A DNA stretch of 64,000 nt from Qipengyuania marincola (GTDB taxonomy: Bacteria > Pseudomonadota > Alphaproteobacteria > Sphingomonadales > Sphingomonadaceae), in NCBI RefSeq assembly GCF_029688625.1, contig NZ_JARULC010000004.1, positions 62,001-126,000 on the forward strand, given 5' to 3'. This document shows, one piece after another, positions 38,998-47,252 of this stretch (position 1 is the first letter of the stretch; each line of letters begins with the position of its first letter). The position numbers were made by a program, and so were the translations under genes. The notes under the pieces were generated by a model. It made no database searches and was not told the origin of the DNA. It saw nothing but the letters and a program-made list of their open reading frames with translations.

Positions 38998-41117
38998 TGG
39001 GCCGACTCTCCAAGAAAAACCGTCGGCGCGATCATGTCAGCCAGACGACGCTGGACAATGCCTTCGATAGGCGGACCTTCACGATCGGGACAGCGATGGG
39101 CGGGATCGGTATCCTGCTTGCAGCCCGTATGGGCTACATCGCGATCGCGGAGAACGAGAGATACGAGCTCGAAAGCGAGAGCAATCGCGTCAACTTGTCG
39201 CTGATCCCGCCGCGGCGTGGCTGGCTGCTCGATCGCAACGGAGCGCCGCTTGCCTCGAACCGCGCCGACTTCCGCGTCGATATCATCCCGGACCGCACGC
39301 CTGATCCCAATCATACGGTCGCTGTGCTTACGGACATTCTCGATCTCGACGAGAACGCGGCCGCCGACGTGCGCAAGCGAATTGAGGATTCGCCCGGCTT
39401 CCAGCCCGTCGAAGTTGCCTCGGGCCTGAAGTATGACCAGTTCGCAGCCGTCAGCGTCCGTCTGCCTGACCTGCCCGGGGTTGTGCCGCAGCGCGGATTT
39501 TCCCGCTTTTATCCCACCGGGCCATCGGTCGGCCATCTGATCGGCTATGTCGGGCCCGCCAATGCCGAGGAATACGAAGCGCAAGACCGCAATCCGCTGC
39601 TTGTTACGCCCGGATACAAGATCGGCAAGGATGCGCTGGAACAACAATTCGAGCAGGAATTGCGCGGCATTCCCGGGGCCCGGCGGGTGGAAGTCACCGC
39701 ATCCGGTCGCATCGTACGCGATCTCGAAACGCGCGAAGACGTTCAGGGTGATCCCGTTCGCCTGACGATCGATGGCCCGCTGCAGGATTATGCAGCGCGC
39801 CGCATCGGGCTGGAAAGCGGGTCTTGCGTGGTCATGGACTGCGAGACGGGGGACATACTGTGCATGTCCTCCATGCCGAGTTTCGACCCCAACAGCTTTT
39901 CTCAGGGCATCGGACGTGTCGAATATGCCATGCTGCGCGATGACGAGCGCGTGCCACTGCGAAACAAGGTTCTCAAGGGCCTCTATCCGCCCGGCTCGAC
40001 GGTCAAGCCGATGCACTGCATGGCTTTCCTCGATGCCGGCGTGAAGCCGGAAGAAACTATCATCTGTGGCGGTGGTCGTCGGATCGGCAACCGCTTCTTC
40101 AATTGCTGGAGCAATCACGGTTCGGTCGATATGGCCAAGGCCATCTACCAGAGTTGCGACAGCTATTTCTATCATTTCGCCCAGCAGGTCGGCTTCGACC
40201 AGGTCGCGAAATGGGCACATAAGATGGGCCTTGGTGAAGAATTTCCGCTTCCGGTTACCAGCCAGTTCTACGGCACCGTGCCCGATCCGGCCTGGAAAAA
40301 GAAGAAGTTCGACCAGGAATGGCAGCCTTACGACACGGTCAATTCGTCGATCGGCCAAGGTTACTACCTTACCAGCCCTCTCCAATTGGCAGTGATGAGC
40401 GCGCGCCTGGCGACAGGCGATAAGGTCATGCCGCGCCTGCGATTGACGGACGACAAGCCCCGTTTCGAGCATTTCGATTTCAGCCCCGAGGAAATCGGAT
40501 ATGTCCGCCAGGCGATGAGCGATACGGTCAACGGGCCGGGGACCGCCGGTCGTGCGCGGTTGCCGTTCGACGACATCAAGATGGCCGGGAAAACCGGCAC
40601 GGCTCAGGTCGTGTCGCTGAGCATTTCGGACGGCAAGACCGGTCCGTGGAAGTACCGCGACCATGGCCTGTTTGTGTTCTTCGCCCCGTTCGACAAACCC
40701 AAATATGCCGGCGCGGTGGTAATCGAGCATGGCGGGGGCTCGGGTGCAGCCTATCCGATCGCGCGCGACGTGATGACCTTCATGTTCGACCCGGCCAAGG
40801 GCATGGAGGCCCTGCGTCCGCTTGAGGAGCAATGGGGCGGCACGGCGCAGGAGCGCCTCGATGCGAAATATCGCGCCTATGCCGCGGCGGCGGGAGAAGC
40901 GGTCCCGCCAGTGCCCGAGCGCGACGAAGATATCTTCGACCAGGTCGAAGCCGAAGCACGCGTCGCTGCCCGCCAGCCCGAAGCTATTGCGCGGGAAACC
41001 AATCCCTCGCGTGTCGACACCCGGTCAGCAGAGGAAGTTTCCGAAGCCACTGCTTCCGCGCGCCCGACTTCGCCCGACAGTGTTACGCAGGGCCCCGCCC
41101 CGGATAATCCTGAGTGA
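38997..41117 (+). CDS. mrdA: Penicillin-binding protein 2
   Basis: 706 residues. Elongasome transpeptidase: N-terminal anchor near 30-50, pedestal domain (PPRRGWLLDRNGAPLASN), and transpeptidase domain with catalytic Ser334 in PPGSTVKPM, SCDSYFYHF (SxD/N) and KTG at residues 532-534. It has a C-terminal tail of about 90 residues after the catalytic domain, rich in Ala, Glu, Arg and Pro, longer than in Escherichia coli. Start ATG 38997; RodA starts on its stop (GTGA). Confidence 0.95.
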   Translation: MGRLSKKNRRRDHVSQTTLDNAFDRRTFTIGTAMGGIGILLAARMGYIAIAENERYELESESNRVNLSLIPPRRGWLLDRNGAPLASNRADFRVDIIPDRTPDPNHTVAVLTDILDLDENAAADVRKRIEDSPGFQPVEVASGLKYDQFAAVSVRLPDLPGVVPQRGFSRFYPTGPSVGHLIGYVGPANAEEYEAQDRNPLLVTPGYKIGKDALEQQFEQELRGIPGARRVEVTASGRIVRDLETREDVQGDPVRLTIDGPLQDYAARRIGLESGSCVVMDCETGDILCMSSMPSFDPNSFSQGIGRVEYAMLRDDERVPLRNKVLKGLYPPGSTVKPMHCMAFLDAGVKPEETIICGGGRRIGNRFFNCWSNHGSVDMAKAIYQSCDSYFYHFAQQVGFDQVAKWAHKMGLGEEFPLPVTSQFYGTVPDPAWKKKKFDQEWQPYDTVNSSIGQGYYLTSPLQLAVMSARLATGDKVMPRLRLTDDKPRFEHFDFSPEEIGYVRQAMSDTVNGPGTAGRARLPFDDIKMAGKTGTAQVVSLSISDGKTGPWKYRDHGLFVFFAPFDKPKYAGAVVIEHGGGSGAAYPIARDVMTFMFDPAKGMEALRPLEEQWGGTAQERLDAKYRAYAAAAGEAVPPVPERDEDIFDQVEAEARVAARQPEAIARETNPSRVDTRSAEEVSEATASARPTSPDSVTQGPAPDNPE

Positions 41118-42232
41118 GCGGCATCGTCCCGGATCCGATAGCCCGCCAGCCCTGGCGGATGCTTTTCCCGTTATTCGTGCTCATCGGGTTCGGCGCGCTG
41201 GTGCTGTATTCGGCAGCAGGTGGATCGTGGACCCCTTACGCATCTTCGCATGTCGTGCGCTTTCTCGTTTTCCTGCCGATGGCTTTCGTCATCAGTCGGT
41301 TCACGCGCGAGCTGGCGCAATTCTTTGCGTTCCCGATTTATGCGGTCATCATCATTATGCTGATGGCTGTCGAAGCGATCGGCTTCGTCGGCGGGGGCAG
41401 CCAGCGATGGCTAGACCTTGGTTTCATGCAGCTGCAGCCGTCGGAGCTGATGAAGCCGGGCCTCGTCCTGGTGCTGGCACGATTCTATGCCAATCTGCCC
41501 ATCGGCCTCATCCCGACCTGGCGTTCGGTGGTGCCAGCCGCCGCGCTCATCGGCTTTCCCGTAGCGCTGGTTCTTCTTCAGCCCGACCTCGGCACCTCGC
41601 TGGCCCTGGCCTTCGGGGGTGCGACGGTCATGTTCGTTGCGGGACTTCCCTTGCGCTGGTTCCTCATGGCCGGCGCGGCTGCGGCCGTCCTCGCACCGCT
41701 CGCTTTCTTCTTCGGCCTTCAGCCATACCAGCAACGCCGCGTATTTACCTTTCTCGATCCCGAGAACGATCCTCTGGGCGACGGCTACCATATCACCCAG
41801 TCGAAGATCGCGATCGGCTCGGGCGGGCTGAGTGGCAAGGGTTTCAACGAAGGCTCGCAAAGCCACCTGAACTACCTGCCTGAACCGCAGACGGATTTCA
41901 TTTTTTCGACGATGGCCGAAGAATGGGGCTTCATCGGCGGGCTTGTCGTCATCGGCGCTTTCGCTATGATTTTCAGCTGGGGGCTGAAAGTCGCGCGGGA
42001 TAGCCAGGACAGGTTCGGCAAGCTGCTCGCCACGGGCATGACGGCGACGATCTTCTTCTACGTCGCCATCAATCTGATGATGGTAATGGGGCTTGCTCCA
42101 GTCGTCGGTATCCCCCTGCCTTTCATGAGCCACGGCGGCAGTTCGATGATGACCAACATGATCTGTATCGGATCGCTGATGATGGTTGCCCGCTGGAACC
42201 GCAAGGCGCCGAGAACCGGGCTGATCTCTTAA
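41114..42232 (+). CDS. rodA: Peptidoglycan glycosyltransferase RodA
   Basis: 372 residues, ten membrane segments, SEDS family. GGGSQRWLDLGFMQLQPSELMKPGLV (parts: GSQRWLDLG, QPSELMKPG), LIGFPVALVLLQPDLGTSL with the catalytic Asp, LPEPQTDFIFSTMAEEWGF and GIPLPFMSHGGSS are all present. It polymerises glycan strands as partner of PBP2. The GTG start at 41114 overlaps the mrdA stop. Last gene of the operon; it converges on the LuxR gene six bases away. Confidence 0.95.
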   Translation: MSGIVPDPIARQPWRMLFPLFVLIGFGALVLYSAAGGSWTPYASSHVVRFLVFLPMAFVISRFTRELAQFFAFPIYAVIIIMLMAVEAIGFVGGGSQRWLDLGFMQLQPSELMKPGLVLVLARFYANLPIGLIPTWRSVVPAAALIGFPVALVLLQPDLGTSLALAFGGATVMFVAGLPLRWFLMAGAAAAVLAPLAFFFGLQPYQQRRVFTFLDPENDPLGDGYHITQSKIAIGSGGLSGKGFNEGSQSHLNYLPEPQTDFIFSTMAEEWGFIGGLVVIGAFAMIFSWGLKVARDSQDRFGKLLATGMTATIFFYVAINLMMVMGLAPVVGIPLPFMSHGGSSMMTNMICIGSLMMVARWNRKAPRTGLIS

Positions 42233-42238
42233 ATCCTG

Positions 42239-42949
42239 TCAAAGGCGCACGAGGTTCATTTTCAGCGCCTTGACCACTGCCCCGATCCGGGTGCTGGTAT
42301 CGAGCTTGTCATAAAGGCGCTTGGTGTAAGTCCTCACCGTGTCGGGCGACAGGTTGAGGATCGTACCGATGTCGCCGATCGACTTGCCACGCATGAGCCA
42401 TTCGAGCACTTCGGATTCGCGATCCGATAGTGACGGTTCCGCGTTGTTCCGAGCGAGTAACCGACTAACCCGTTTCTGCGCGGCCTGCGCAACAGCCCTG
42501 ATCTCGCGCGCCGCATCCACGTCCTCGGGCTCCATAACGCGGCCGAAATCATAACTTGCATAGGCCTCGCGTCCGCCAGCACCATAGAGCGGCACGCCGA
42601 AACCATGAACCAGGCCGTGTTCGCGCATCGCGCTGAAATAGGCTTCCTCCTCGGGTGTGTTCTCTTCCAGCGCGATGGCATCGAGCCAGCTCATTGCTTC
42701 GCCGTGACGAAGCGTGCGCGCCGGTATCGGGTCGTGACGGCGAAACTCGCAGTCCTGGTAGAGCGTCAGCCATTCGCCCGAAAATCCTTCGGCGTAAATC
42801 GTTGTGCTTTCCGATACCGGCGCATCGAGGACCGGTGTGAAATGGTAGCTCTGGCGCACCACCCCGCGCGAACGCGCGAAATCGCGGACGAAGATCAGCA
42901 GTTCGCCAACGTCGTCCAGCTTTTCGATTTGCTCCAATGCAGTCTTCAC
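42239..42949 (-). CDS. LuxR-type autoinducer-binding regulator (solo)
   Basis: 236 residues from GTG 42949 (GGGGAG upstream; a longer frame exists, with ATG 42988 as alternative). The N-terminal domain keeps the acyl-homoserine-lactone pocket residues: Trp60, Tyr64, Asp73-Pro74 and Trp88, with GLVHGFGVPLYG. The C-terminal GerE helix-turn-helix reads LSDRESEVLEWLMRGKSIGD and VRTYTKRLYDKLD. No luxI synthase is visible in the window, so it is a candidate solo receptor. Confidence 0.85.
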   Translation of the reverse strand: MKTALEQIEKLDDVGELLIFVRDFARSRGVVRQSYHFTPVLDAPVSESTTIYAEGFSGEWLTLYQDCEFRRHDPIPARTLRHGEAMSWLDAIALEENTPEEEAYFSAMREHGLVHGFGVPLYGAGGREAYASYDFGRVMEPEDVDAAREIRAVAQAAQKRVSRLLARNNAEPSLSDRESEVLEWLMRGKSIGDIGTILNLSPDTVRTYTKRLYDKLDTSTRIGAVVKALKMNLVRL

Positions 42950-43073
42950 GGCGCACTCTCCCCAGCGCAGGGAACGTCCCCCGACCATGCGACTTTCGGG
43001 AGGCCGACGGGCAAAATACATGCGCGCTCTGGATCGAGCAACACAGCCGATCGACAAGCGAAAGGCCGCCTCG

Positions 43074-43379
43074 GTGACAGATTTTAAGTCTCTTGCGTCC
43101 TCAACCCTCCGGCTGGCGCAAGGCAATGATGGTGATCGCACCGCTTGCGGTCTGGTGATCGATGCCCTGAGCGGTGCTTACGAGCATGGAAAGGTGCTAA
43201 CGATCTGGGAGTTGCGGACGATCACTGGTCTGCCATTGCATGAGGTTTTCGCCGCAATTCGCACGCTGGAATTTGGCGGCATCGTGTCGATCGAGCAGAA
43301 CCGCGAGGATCCGTTTGCGGCAACCGTGCACCCTGCCCGCCTGCCACAAGCTTCCGCGGAGGACGGTGGCGGACAATAG
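43074..43379 (+). CDS. Small winged-helix-like protein of unknown function
   Basis: 101 residues from GTG 43074 (GAAAGG eight bases upstream). The middle, VLTIWELRTITGLPLHEVFAAIRTLEFGGIV (parts: TIWELRTITGLPLHEVF), reads as a winged helix: recognition helix followed by a short wing (SIEQNREDPF). I do not recognise a family. It diverges from the LuxR gene with 124 bases between and may be its partner or target. Confidence 0.55.
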   Translation: MTDFKSLASSTLRLAQGNDGDRTACGLVIDALSGAYEHGKVLTIWELRTITGLPLHEVFAAIRTLEFGGIVSIEQNREDPFAATVHPARLPQASAEDGGGQ

Positions 43380-43394
43380 TCCGGCAAAAAGCCC

Positions 43395-43422
43395 TTCCAA
43401 TCGCGAATAGGCCCGCTATATG
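43395..43422 (+). promoter_or_regulatory. Candidate tRNA-Lys promoter
   Basis: TTCCAA (43395-43400), 16 bases, then TATATG (43417-43422), followed by a GC-rich stretch as in stringently controlled stable-RNA promoters. The -35 match is poor; position 55 bases before the tRNA is the main support. Confidence 0.4.
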
Positions 43423-43477
43423 AGCGCCTCGCCCGAGTCGGGGCAGCCCTCCACGGGCACGCGGCAGGCCGCAGAGT

Positions 43478-43553
<76 letters not shown>

Positions 43554-43604
43554 TTTCTTCCCTTTCTTTAGACTGGACCCACCGCGGCTGCGTCCCGTTG
43601 CCGG

Positions 43605-43653
43605 GCATCACATTTGATGTGCTGCAGGCCTTTCCTGTCACATTACGATGTGA
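43605..43653 (+). promoter_or_regulatory. Tandem inverted repeats upstream of HTH-ribBX
   Basis: Site 1: CACAT-TTG-ATGTG at 43609-43621, extended by outer GCA/TGC to 43605-43625 with one mismatch. Site 2: TCACAT-TACG-ATGTGA at 43638-43653. Half-sites are identical and the centres lie about 30 bases apart, three helical turns. Site 2 ends 12 bases before the start codon. The best candidate binder is the HTH domain of the gene that follows. Confidence 0.75.
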
Positions 43654-43665
43654 TACCGGCGGTGC

Positions 43666-44904
43666 ATGAACACGATTGAAAAGGTCCGCACCCTCGTATC
43701 GCAAGGCCTAATGACCCGCGCCGGGCTGGCCCGCGCTGCCGGGCTTCATGCCAATACGCTGAGGGACTGCACGGACGACAGCTGGAATCCCACGGCCGAG
43801 ACGCTGGCCAAGCTCGAAGGATTTCTCGAGGCGAATGACGAGACGCCCGTCATCGTCGGCGCGGAAGAGATCATCAACGAGGCGCGCAATGGCCGCATGT
43901 ATATTCTCGTTGATGACGAGGATCGCGAGAACGAAGGCGATCTGATCATCCCGGCGCAAATGGCGACGCCCGACGCGATAAACTTCATGGCGACGCATGG
44001 TCGCGGACTCATCTGCCTCGCGCTGGATCGCAAGCGGGTCGAGGCGCTGGGCCTCGAACCCATGAGCCGCGACAATCGCGAAAGCATGCAGACCGCCTTC
44101 ACCACTTCGATAGAGGCCAAGACGGGCGTCACGACAGGTATCAGCGCGGCCGACCGGGCGCGCACCGTTTCGGTTGCGATCGATGCCGGCAAGGGGCCGG
44201 ACGATATCGTGACGCCAGGCCACGTATTCCCGCTCGCCGCCCGTGATGGCGGCGTTCTGGTCCGCGCCGGACATACCGAAGCGGCAGTGGACATCTCCCG
44301 CCTTGCCGGGCTCAATCCCGCCGGTGTCATCTGCGAGATCATGAACGAGGACGGCACCATGGCGCGCCTCGATGATCTCGTCAGTTTTGCACGCAAGCAC
44401 GATATGAAGATCGGCACGATCCGGGACCTGATCGAATATCGCATGCGCAACGACCATCTTGTCGAACGCATCGCGGAGGACAAATTCGAATCCGACTATG
44501 GCGGCGCGTGGCGGATGATGACCTATCGCAACACCGTCGACGGCAGCGAATCCTACGTCCTCCAGAAGGGCGAGGTGAAGACGGGGGAACCCACCCTCGC
44601 CCGCGTTCATCCGATCTCGATTTTCGACGATGTGCTCGGTAAGCCGGGCGCGCGCAAGCGGACACTGCAGCGCGCGATGCAGGCAGTCGGCGAACACGGC
44701 TCCGGCGTCATTGTGATCATCACCGGCCGCCCGGCGACAGGCTACGGTGAGAGCGAGGCGGAACGCAATGTCGGCATCGGATCGCAAATTCTCGCCGATC
44801 TGGGCATCGAGGACATGATCCTGCTCAGCAATTCGCAGCCCAACGTTGTCGCGATCGAGGGCTACGGCCTCACCATCGTCGACCATCGTCCCATTCCGGA
44901 GTGA
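43666..44904 (+). CDS. ribB: HTH-RibBX: 3,4-dihydroxy-2-butanone 4-phosphate synthase with N-terminal HTH and degenerate RibA-like tail
   Basis: 412 residues. Residues 1-55 are an Xre-like HTH ([20 protein letters not shown]). Residues about 62-265 are DHBP synthase with [11 protein letters not shown] at 83-93 and HTEAAVD at 203-209, making the four-carbon riboflavin precursor from ribulose 5-phosphate. Residues 300-412 align with GTP cyclohydrolase II, but its zinc cysteines and the RQEGRGIG loop are missing, so that activity is unlikely; such RibBX fusions are known in proteobacteria. The HTH is the unusual part. ribH follows after a five-base gap. Confidence 0.92.
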   Translation: MNTIEKVRTLVSQGLMTRAGLARAAGLHANTLRDCTDDSWNPTAETLAKLEGFLEANDETPVIVGAEEIINEARNGRMYILVDDEDRENEGDLIIPAQMATPDAINFMATHGRGLICLALDRKRVEALGLEPMSRDNRESMQTAFTTSIEAKTGVTTGISAADRARTVSVAIDAGKGPDDIVTPGHVFPLAARDGGVLVRAGHTEAAVDISRLAGLNPAGVICEIMNEDGTMARLDDLVSFARKHDMKIGTIRDLIEYRMRNDHLVERIAEDKFESDYGGAWRMMTYRNTVDGSESYVLQKGEVKTGEPTLARVHPISIFDDVLGKPGARKRTLQRAMQAVGEHGSGVIVIITGRPATGYGESEAERNVGIGSQILADLGIEDMILLSNSQPNVVAIEGYGLTIVDHRPIPE

Positions 44905-44909
44905 CCCCC

Positions 44910-45329
44910 ATGGCCAAGTTCCTGATTGTCGAAGCGCGTTTCTACGACCACCTCAACGACATGCTTATCGCTGGCGCACGGGCTGCGTTGGAGCAAGCGG
45001 GTCATGATGTAGAGGTCCTGACGGTGCCGGGTGCACTCGAAATCCCGGGCGCGATCGCAATGGCGGCTGAAAGCGGGGGCTATGACGGTTTTGTCGCCAT
45101 CGGCGTGGTCATTCGCGGCGAGACCTATCATTTCGAAATCGTGGCTGGTGAAAGCGCTCGCGGCATCATGGCGCTGACCATGGATGGCATCGCGATCGGG
45201 AACGGGATCCTGACGGTCGAAAACGAGGAGCAGGCTCTGGTCCGCGCCGATTCCGCCCAGAAGAACAAGGGTGGCGAGGCAGCGATGGCTGCGCTTGCCT
45301 TGCTGGACCTGCACGACCGCTTCGGCTGA
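44910..45329 (+). CDS. ribH: 6,7-dimethyl-8-ribityllumazine synthase
   Basis: 139 residues. Condenses the RibB product with the pyrimidine intermediate, the penultimate riboflavin step. Family blocks: [37 protein letters not shown] with the catalytic His, and [17 protein letters not shown] 44910 with GGAG upstream is preferred to the GTG that overlaps the ribB stop. Operon partner of HTH-RibBX. Confidence 0.95.
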   Translation: MAKFLIVEARFYDHLNDMLIAGARAALEQAGHDVEVLTVPGALEIPGAIAMAAESGGYDGFVAIGVVIRGETYHFEIVAGESARGIMALTMDGIAIGNGILTVENEEQALVRADSAQKNKGGEAAMAALALLDLHDRFG

Positions 45330-45333
45330 CCGA

Positions 45334-46164
45334 ATGGTCGAAATCGCCGCGCTCATGATGATCGCGAGCGGGGCAATCCACGCTGTGGTCAATGCCGTGC
45401 TCAAGTCCGGCGAGGACAAGCTGGCAAGCCGCGCGCTGATCGATCTCAGCGGCGGCCTGCTGGTCTTGCCTGCAATCTTCTTCGTTGCACCGCCCGACGG
45501 TGCATGGGGCTGGTTGTTTGGTTCCCTTCTGGTCCATGCCATCTACTTTCTCGCCTTGGTCAAGGCGTTCGAGGTGGCGGACATGAGCGCCGCCTATCCG
45601 GTCATGCGCGGCACCGCGCCTGTTTTTGCCGCCATGGGCGCAGTCGCGTTTCTCGGGGACGGCGTGACCGTGCCGGTCGCGCTGGGCATGGGACTTGTGA
45701 CCACCGGAATCTTCGTGAGCATCATCGGGCGCAATCTTACGCTCCCGGCCCTGTCGTACTCCCTGCTGACCGGGCTCGCCGTCGCCTGCTACACCGTGCT
45801 TGATGCAGGCGGGGTGCGCAATGCGCCGACACCTTTCAGCTATATCGCCTGGGCATTTTTCATTCTGGGTGCGGTGATCGGCGGCGTATTCGGCGCGTGG
45901 CGCGGGCGCGCCTTTGTCCACTATGCGAAAGCGAACTGGCGAAGTTGCGGTACAGCAGGGATGGCCGGAGTGGTCAGCTACGGCTTGGCAATGCTCGCCT
46001 TTTCCGTCGGTGACCTGCCGCGCCTCGCCCCGTTGCGCGAAAGCTCGATCCTCTTTGCCCTGGCAATCGCTATCCTGTTCCTAGGCGAGCGACCCGAGCG
46101 AATGAAAATTGTCGGCGGCGCGATCATTTTCGCAGGGGTCGTGATCCTGCTGCTGGCGCGCTAG
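45334..46164 (+). CDS. EamA/DMT family transporter
   Basis: 276 residues, ten predicted membrane segments in two EamA repeats. The pattern KAFEVADMSAAYPVMRGTAPVFAAM in the first half and RESSILFALAIAILFLGERP in the second is characteristic of drug/metabolite transporters (RhaT-like signature). It starts four bases after ribH and may move riboflavin, a precursor or an unrelated metabolite; the context is the only hint. Its TAG shares CTAG with the convergent gene. Confidence 0.82.
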   Translation: MVEIAALMMIASGAIHAVVNAVLKSGEDKLASRALIDLSGGLLVLPAIFFVAPPDGAWGWLFGSLLVHAIYFLALVKAFEVADMSAAYPVMRGTAPVFAAMGAVAFLGDGVTVPVALGMGLVTTGIFVSIIGRNLTLPALSYSLLTGLAVACYTVLDAGGVRNAPTPFSYIAWAFFILGAVIGGVFGAWRGRAFVHYAKANWRSCGTAGMAGVVSYGLAMLAFSVGDLPRLAPLRESSILFALAIAILFLGERPERMKIVGGAIIFAGVVILLLAR

Positions 46165-47252
46165 GCAGCACCGTCGAGAAACTCATCGAGGCCCAGCGGC
46201 GAGAACGGCCCGATGATCAGTTGCTCGAACACCCCGATACCCTCCTCTCCGGCATTGCCGGTGACGCGAACGGGGATCTGTACATGCAGGTTCTCGGGCT
46301 GCAGTGGATCGATCGAAGCGAGATCGATATCCTCGCGTGCGACCTTGATCGGGCCATGGTAGAGGCCATGGCCCCATTCGGGATGGGTATAGCCCAGCCC
46401 CTTCATCTGGAAACGCCCCAAAGGCTCCAGTGTGACCTGCTCGGGGGCGCCGGGAAGCGCAAGGGACAAGGTCCCGCCGCTCGGCCAGCGCGTTCTTGCC
46501 GTAAGCCGCGTGCGCATGCCTCCGTGTCCTTCACGCAGTTCAGAGGCTTCGCTGCCATCCTCGGCCCAGGCCGCGCGCGTATTCCACGCTCTTCCGTGCG
46601 AGTCATTATTCACGTGGAAGAACAGGCTGCCGTTCTCGAAATTGATCGGCGTCCACTGCCAGAAAAAGCCGGGAAGCGGGTGCCCCGGCATGGGCTGGAG
46701 ATCGCGTGTGCCGACGGGGCGGACACCCCAACTGCGGTCGCGGGTTCCCGTCGTGCCCTCTGCCAAATCGCGCCGGTCGCCATCGACGTCGATCCAGCCC
46801 GCATAGCGCCCGTTCTGGGTCATGCGCGTATAGTCCATGAAAGCGCGCGGCCCGATGCGATGCGTGAAGCGCGGCTCTTCGATCGGATGGGCGCGACCGG
46901 AGAAGGTTAGATCGGCCGAAATACCGTCGAAATCATCGACGACGAGCCGGAGTGCTTGCAGCGGTTCGACGATCTCGATGCGGATCGGCCCGGCGATCAG
47001 GTCCATTCGTTCCATGCCCAGTTCGCGGCTCGCATGAATGCAGTGCTGAACTCCGTCGCGGACGACGTTGAAGTGCGCGTCGATCACGTCGAGATGCGGA
47101 TAGACCCCCAGCGCCGCGGCGAAAAAGCCACTTCCGTCGGGCGCATAGCCATTGAAGAAATAGCGATCGTAGAAATTGCGATCGGTGCCGGAATAGGCGA
47201 CCGGCTCGGCAGTCTGGTGAAGCGGGAATTCGTCGCCGCGGGACAAGACCAT
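46161..47252 (-). CDS. CrtC-like/DUF7064-type protein of unknown function
   Basis: 363 residues without signal peptide or membrane segment. Trp/Phe-rich, beta-dominated sequence (FFWQWTPINFENGSLFFHVN, RSWGVRPVG, YTHPEWGHGLYHG) resembling the lipocalin-like hydroxyneurosporene-synthase (CrtC) superfamily and the DUF7064/7065 group. The start overlaps the stop of the kinase gene (TGATG), so the two are expressed together. Pairing with a CHK/EcKL kinase suggests a steroid or lipid-like small molecule, which is inference. Confidence 0.6.
   Translation of the reverse strand: MVLSRGDEFPLHQTAEPVAYSGTDRNFYDRYFFNGYAPDGSGFFAAALGVYPHLDVIDAHFNVVRDGVQHCIHASRELGMERMDLIAGPIRIEIVEPLQALRLVVDDFDGISADLTFSGRAHPIEEPRFTHRIGPRAFMDYTRMTQNGRYAGWIDVDGDRRDLAEGTTGTRDRSWGVRPVGTRDLQPMPGHPLPGFFWQWTPINFENGSLFFHVNNDSHGRAWNTRAAWAEDGSEASELREGHGGMRTRLTARTRWPSGGTLSLALPGAPEQVTLEPLGRFQMKGLGYTHPEWGHGLYHGPIKVAREDIDLASIDPLQPENLHVQIPVRVTGNAGEEGIGVFEQLIIGPFSPLGLDEFLDGAA

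Noticed and set aside
38964-40832. A 622-codon open frame antisense to mrdA
   Set aside because: High-GC DNA opens long antisense frames; its product has no recognisable family and mrdA is fully supported on the other strand. Similar antisense frames over ychF, ppdK, carB and dnaG were rejected for the same reason.
43554-43665. FMN riboswitch before ribB
   Set aside because: The conserved RFN-element core sequences are absent and the leader is only about 110 bases, much of it taken up by the two inverted repeats.
44566-44904. Active GTP cyclohydrolase II domain in RibBX
   Set aside because: The three zinc cysteines and the RQEGRGIG catalytic loop of RibA are missing, so only the fold is retained.
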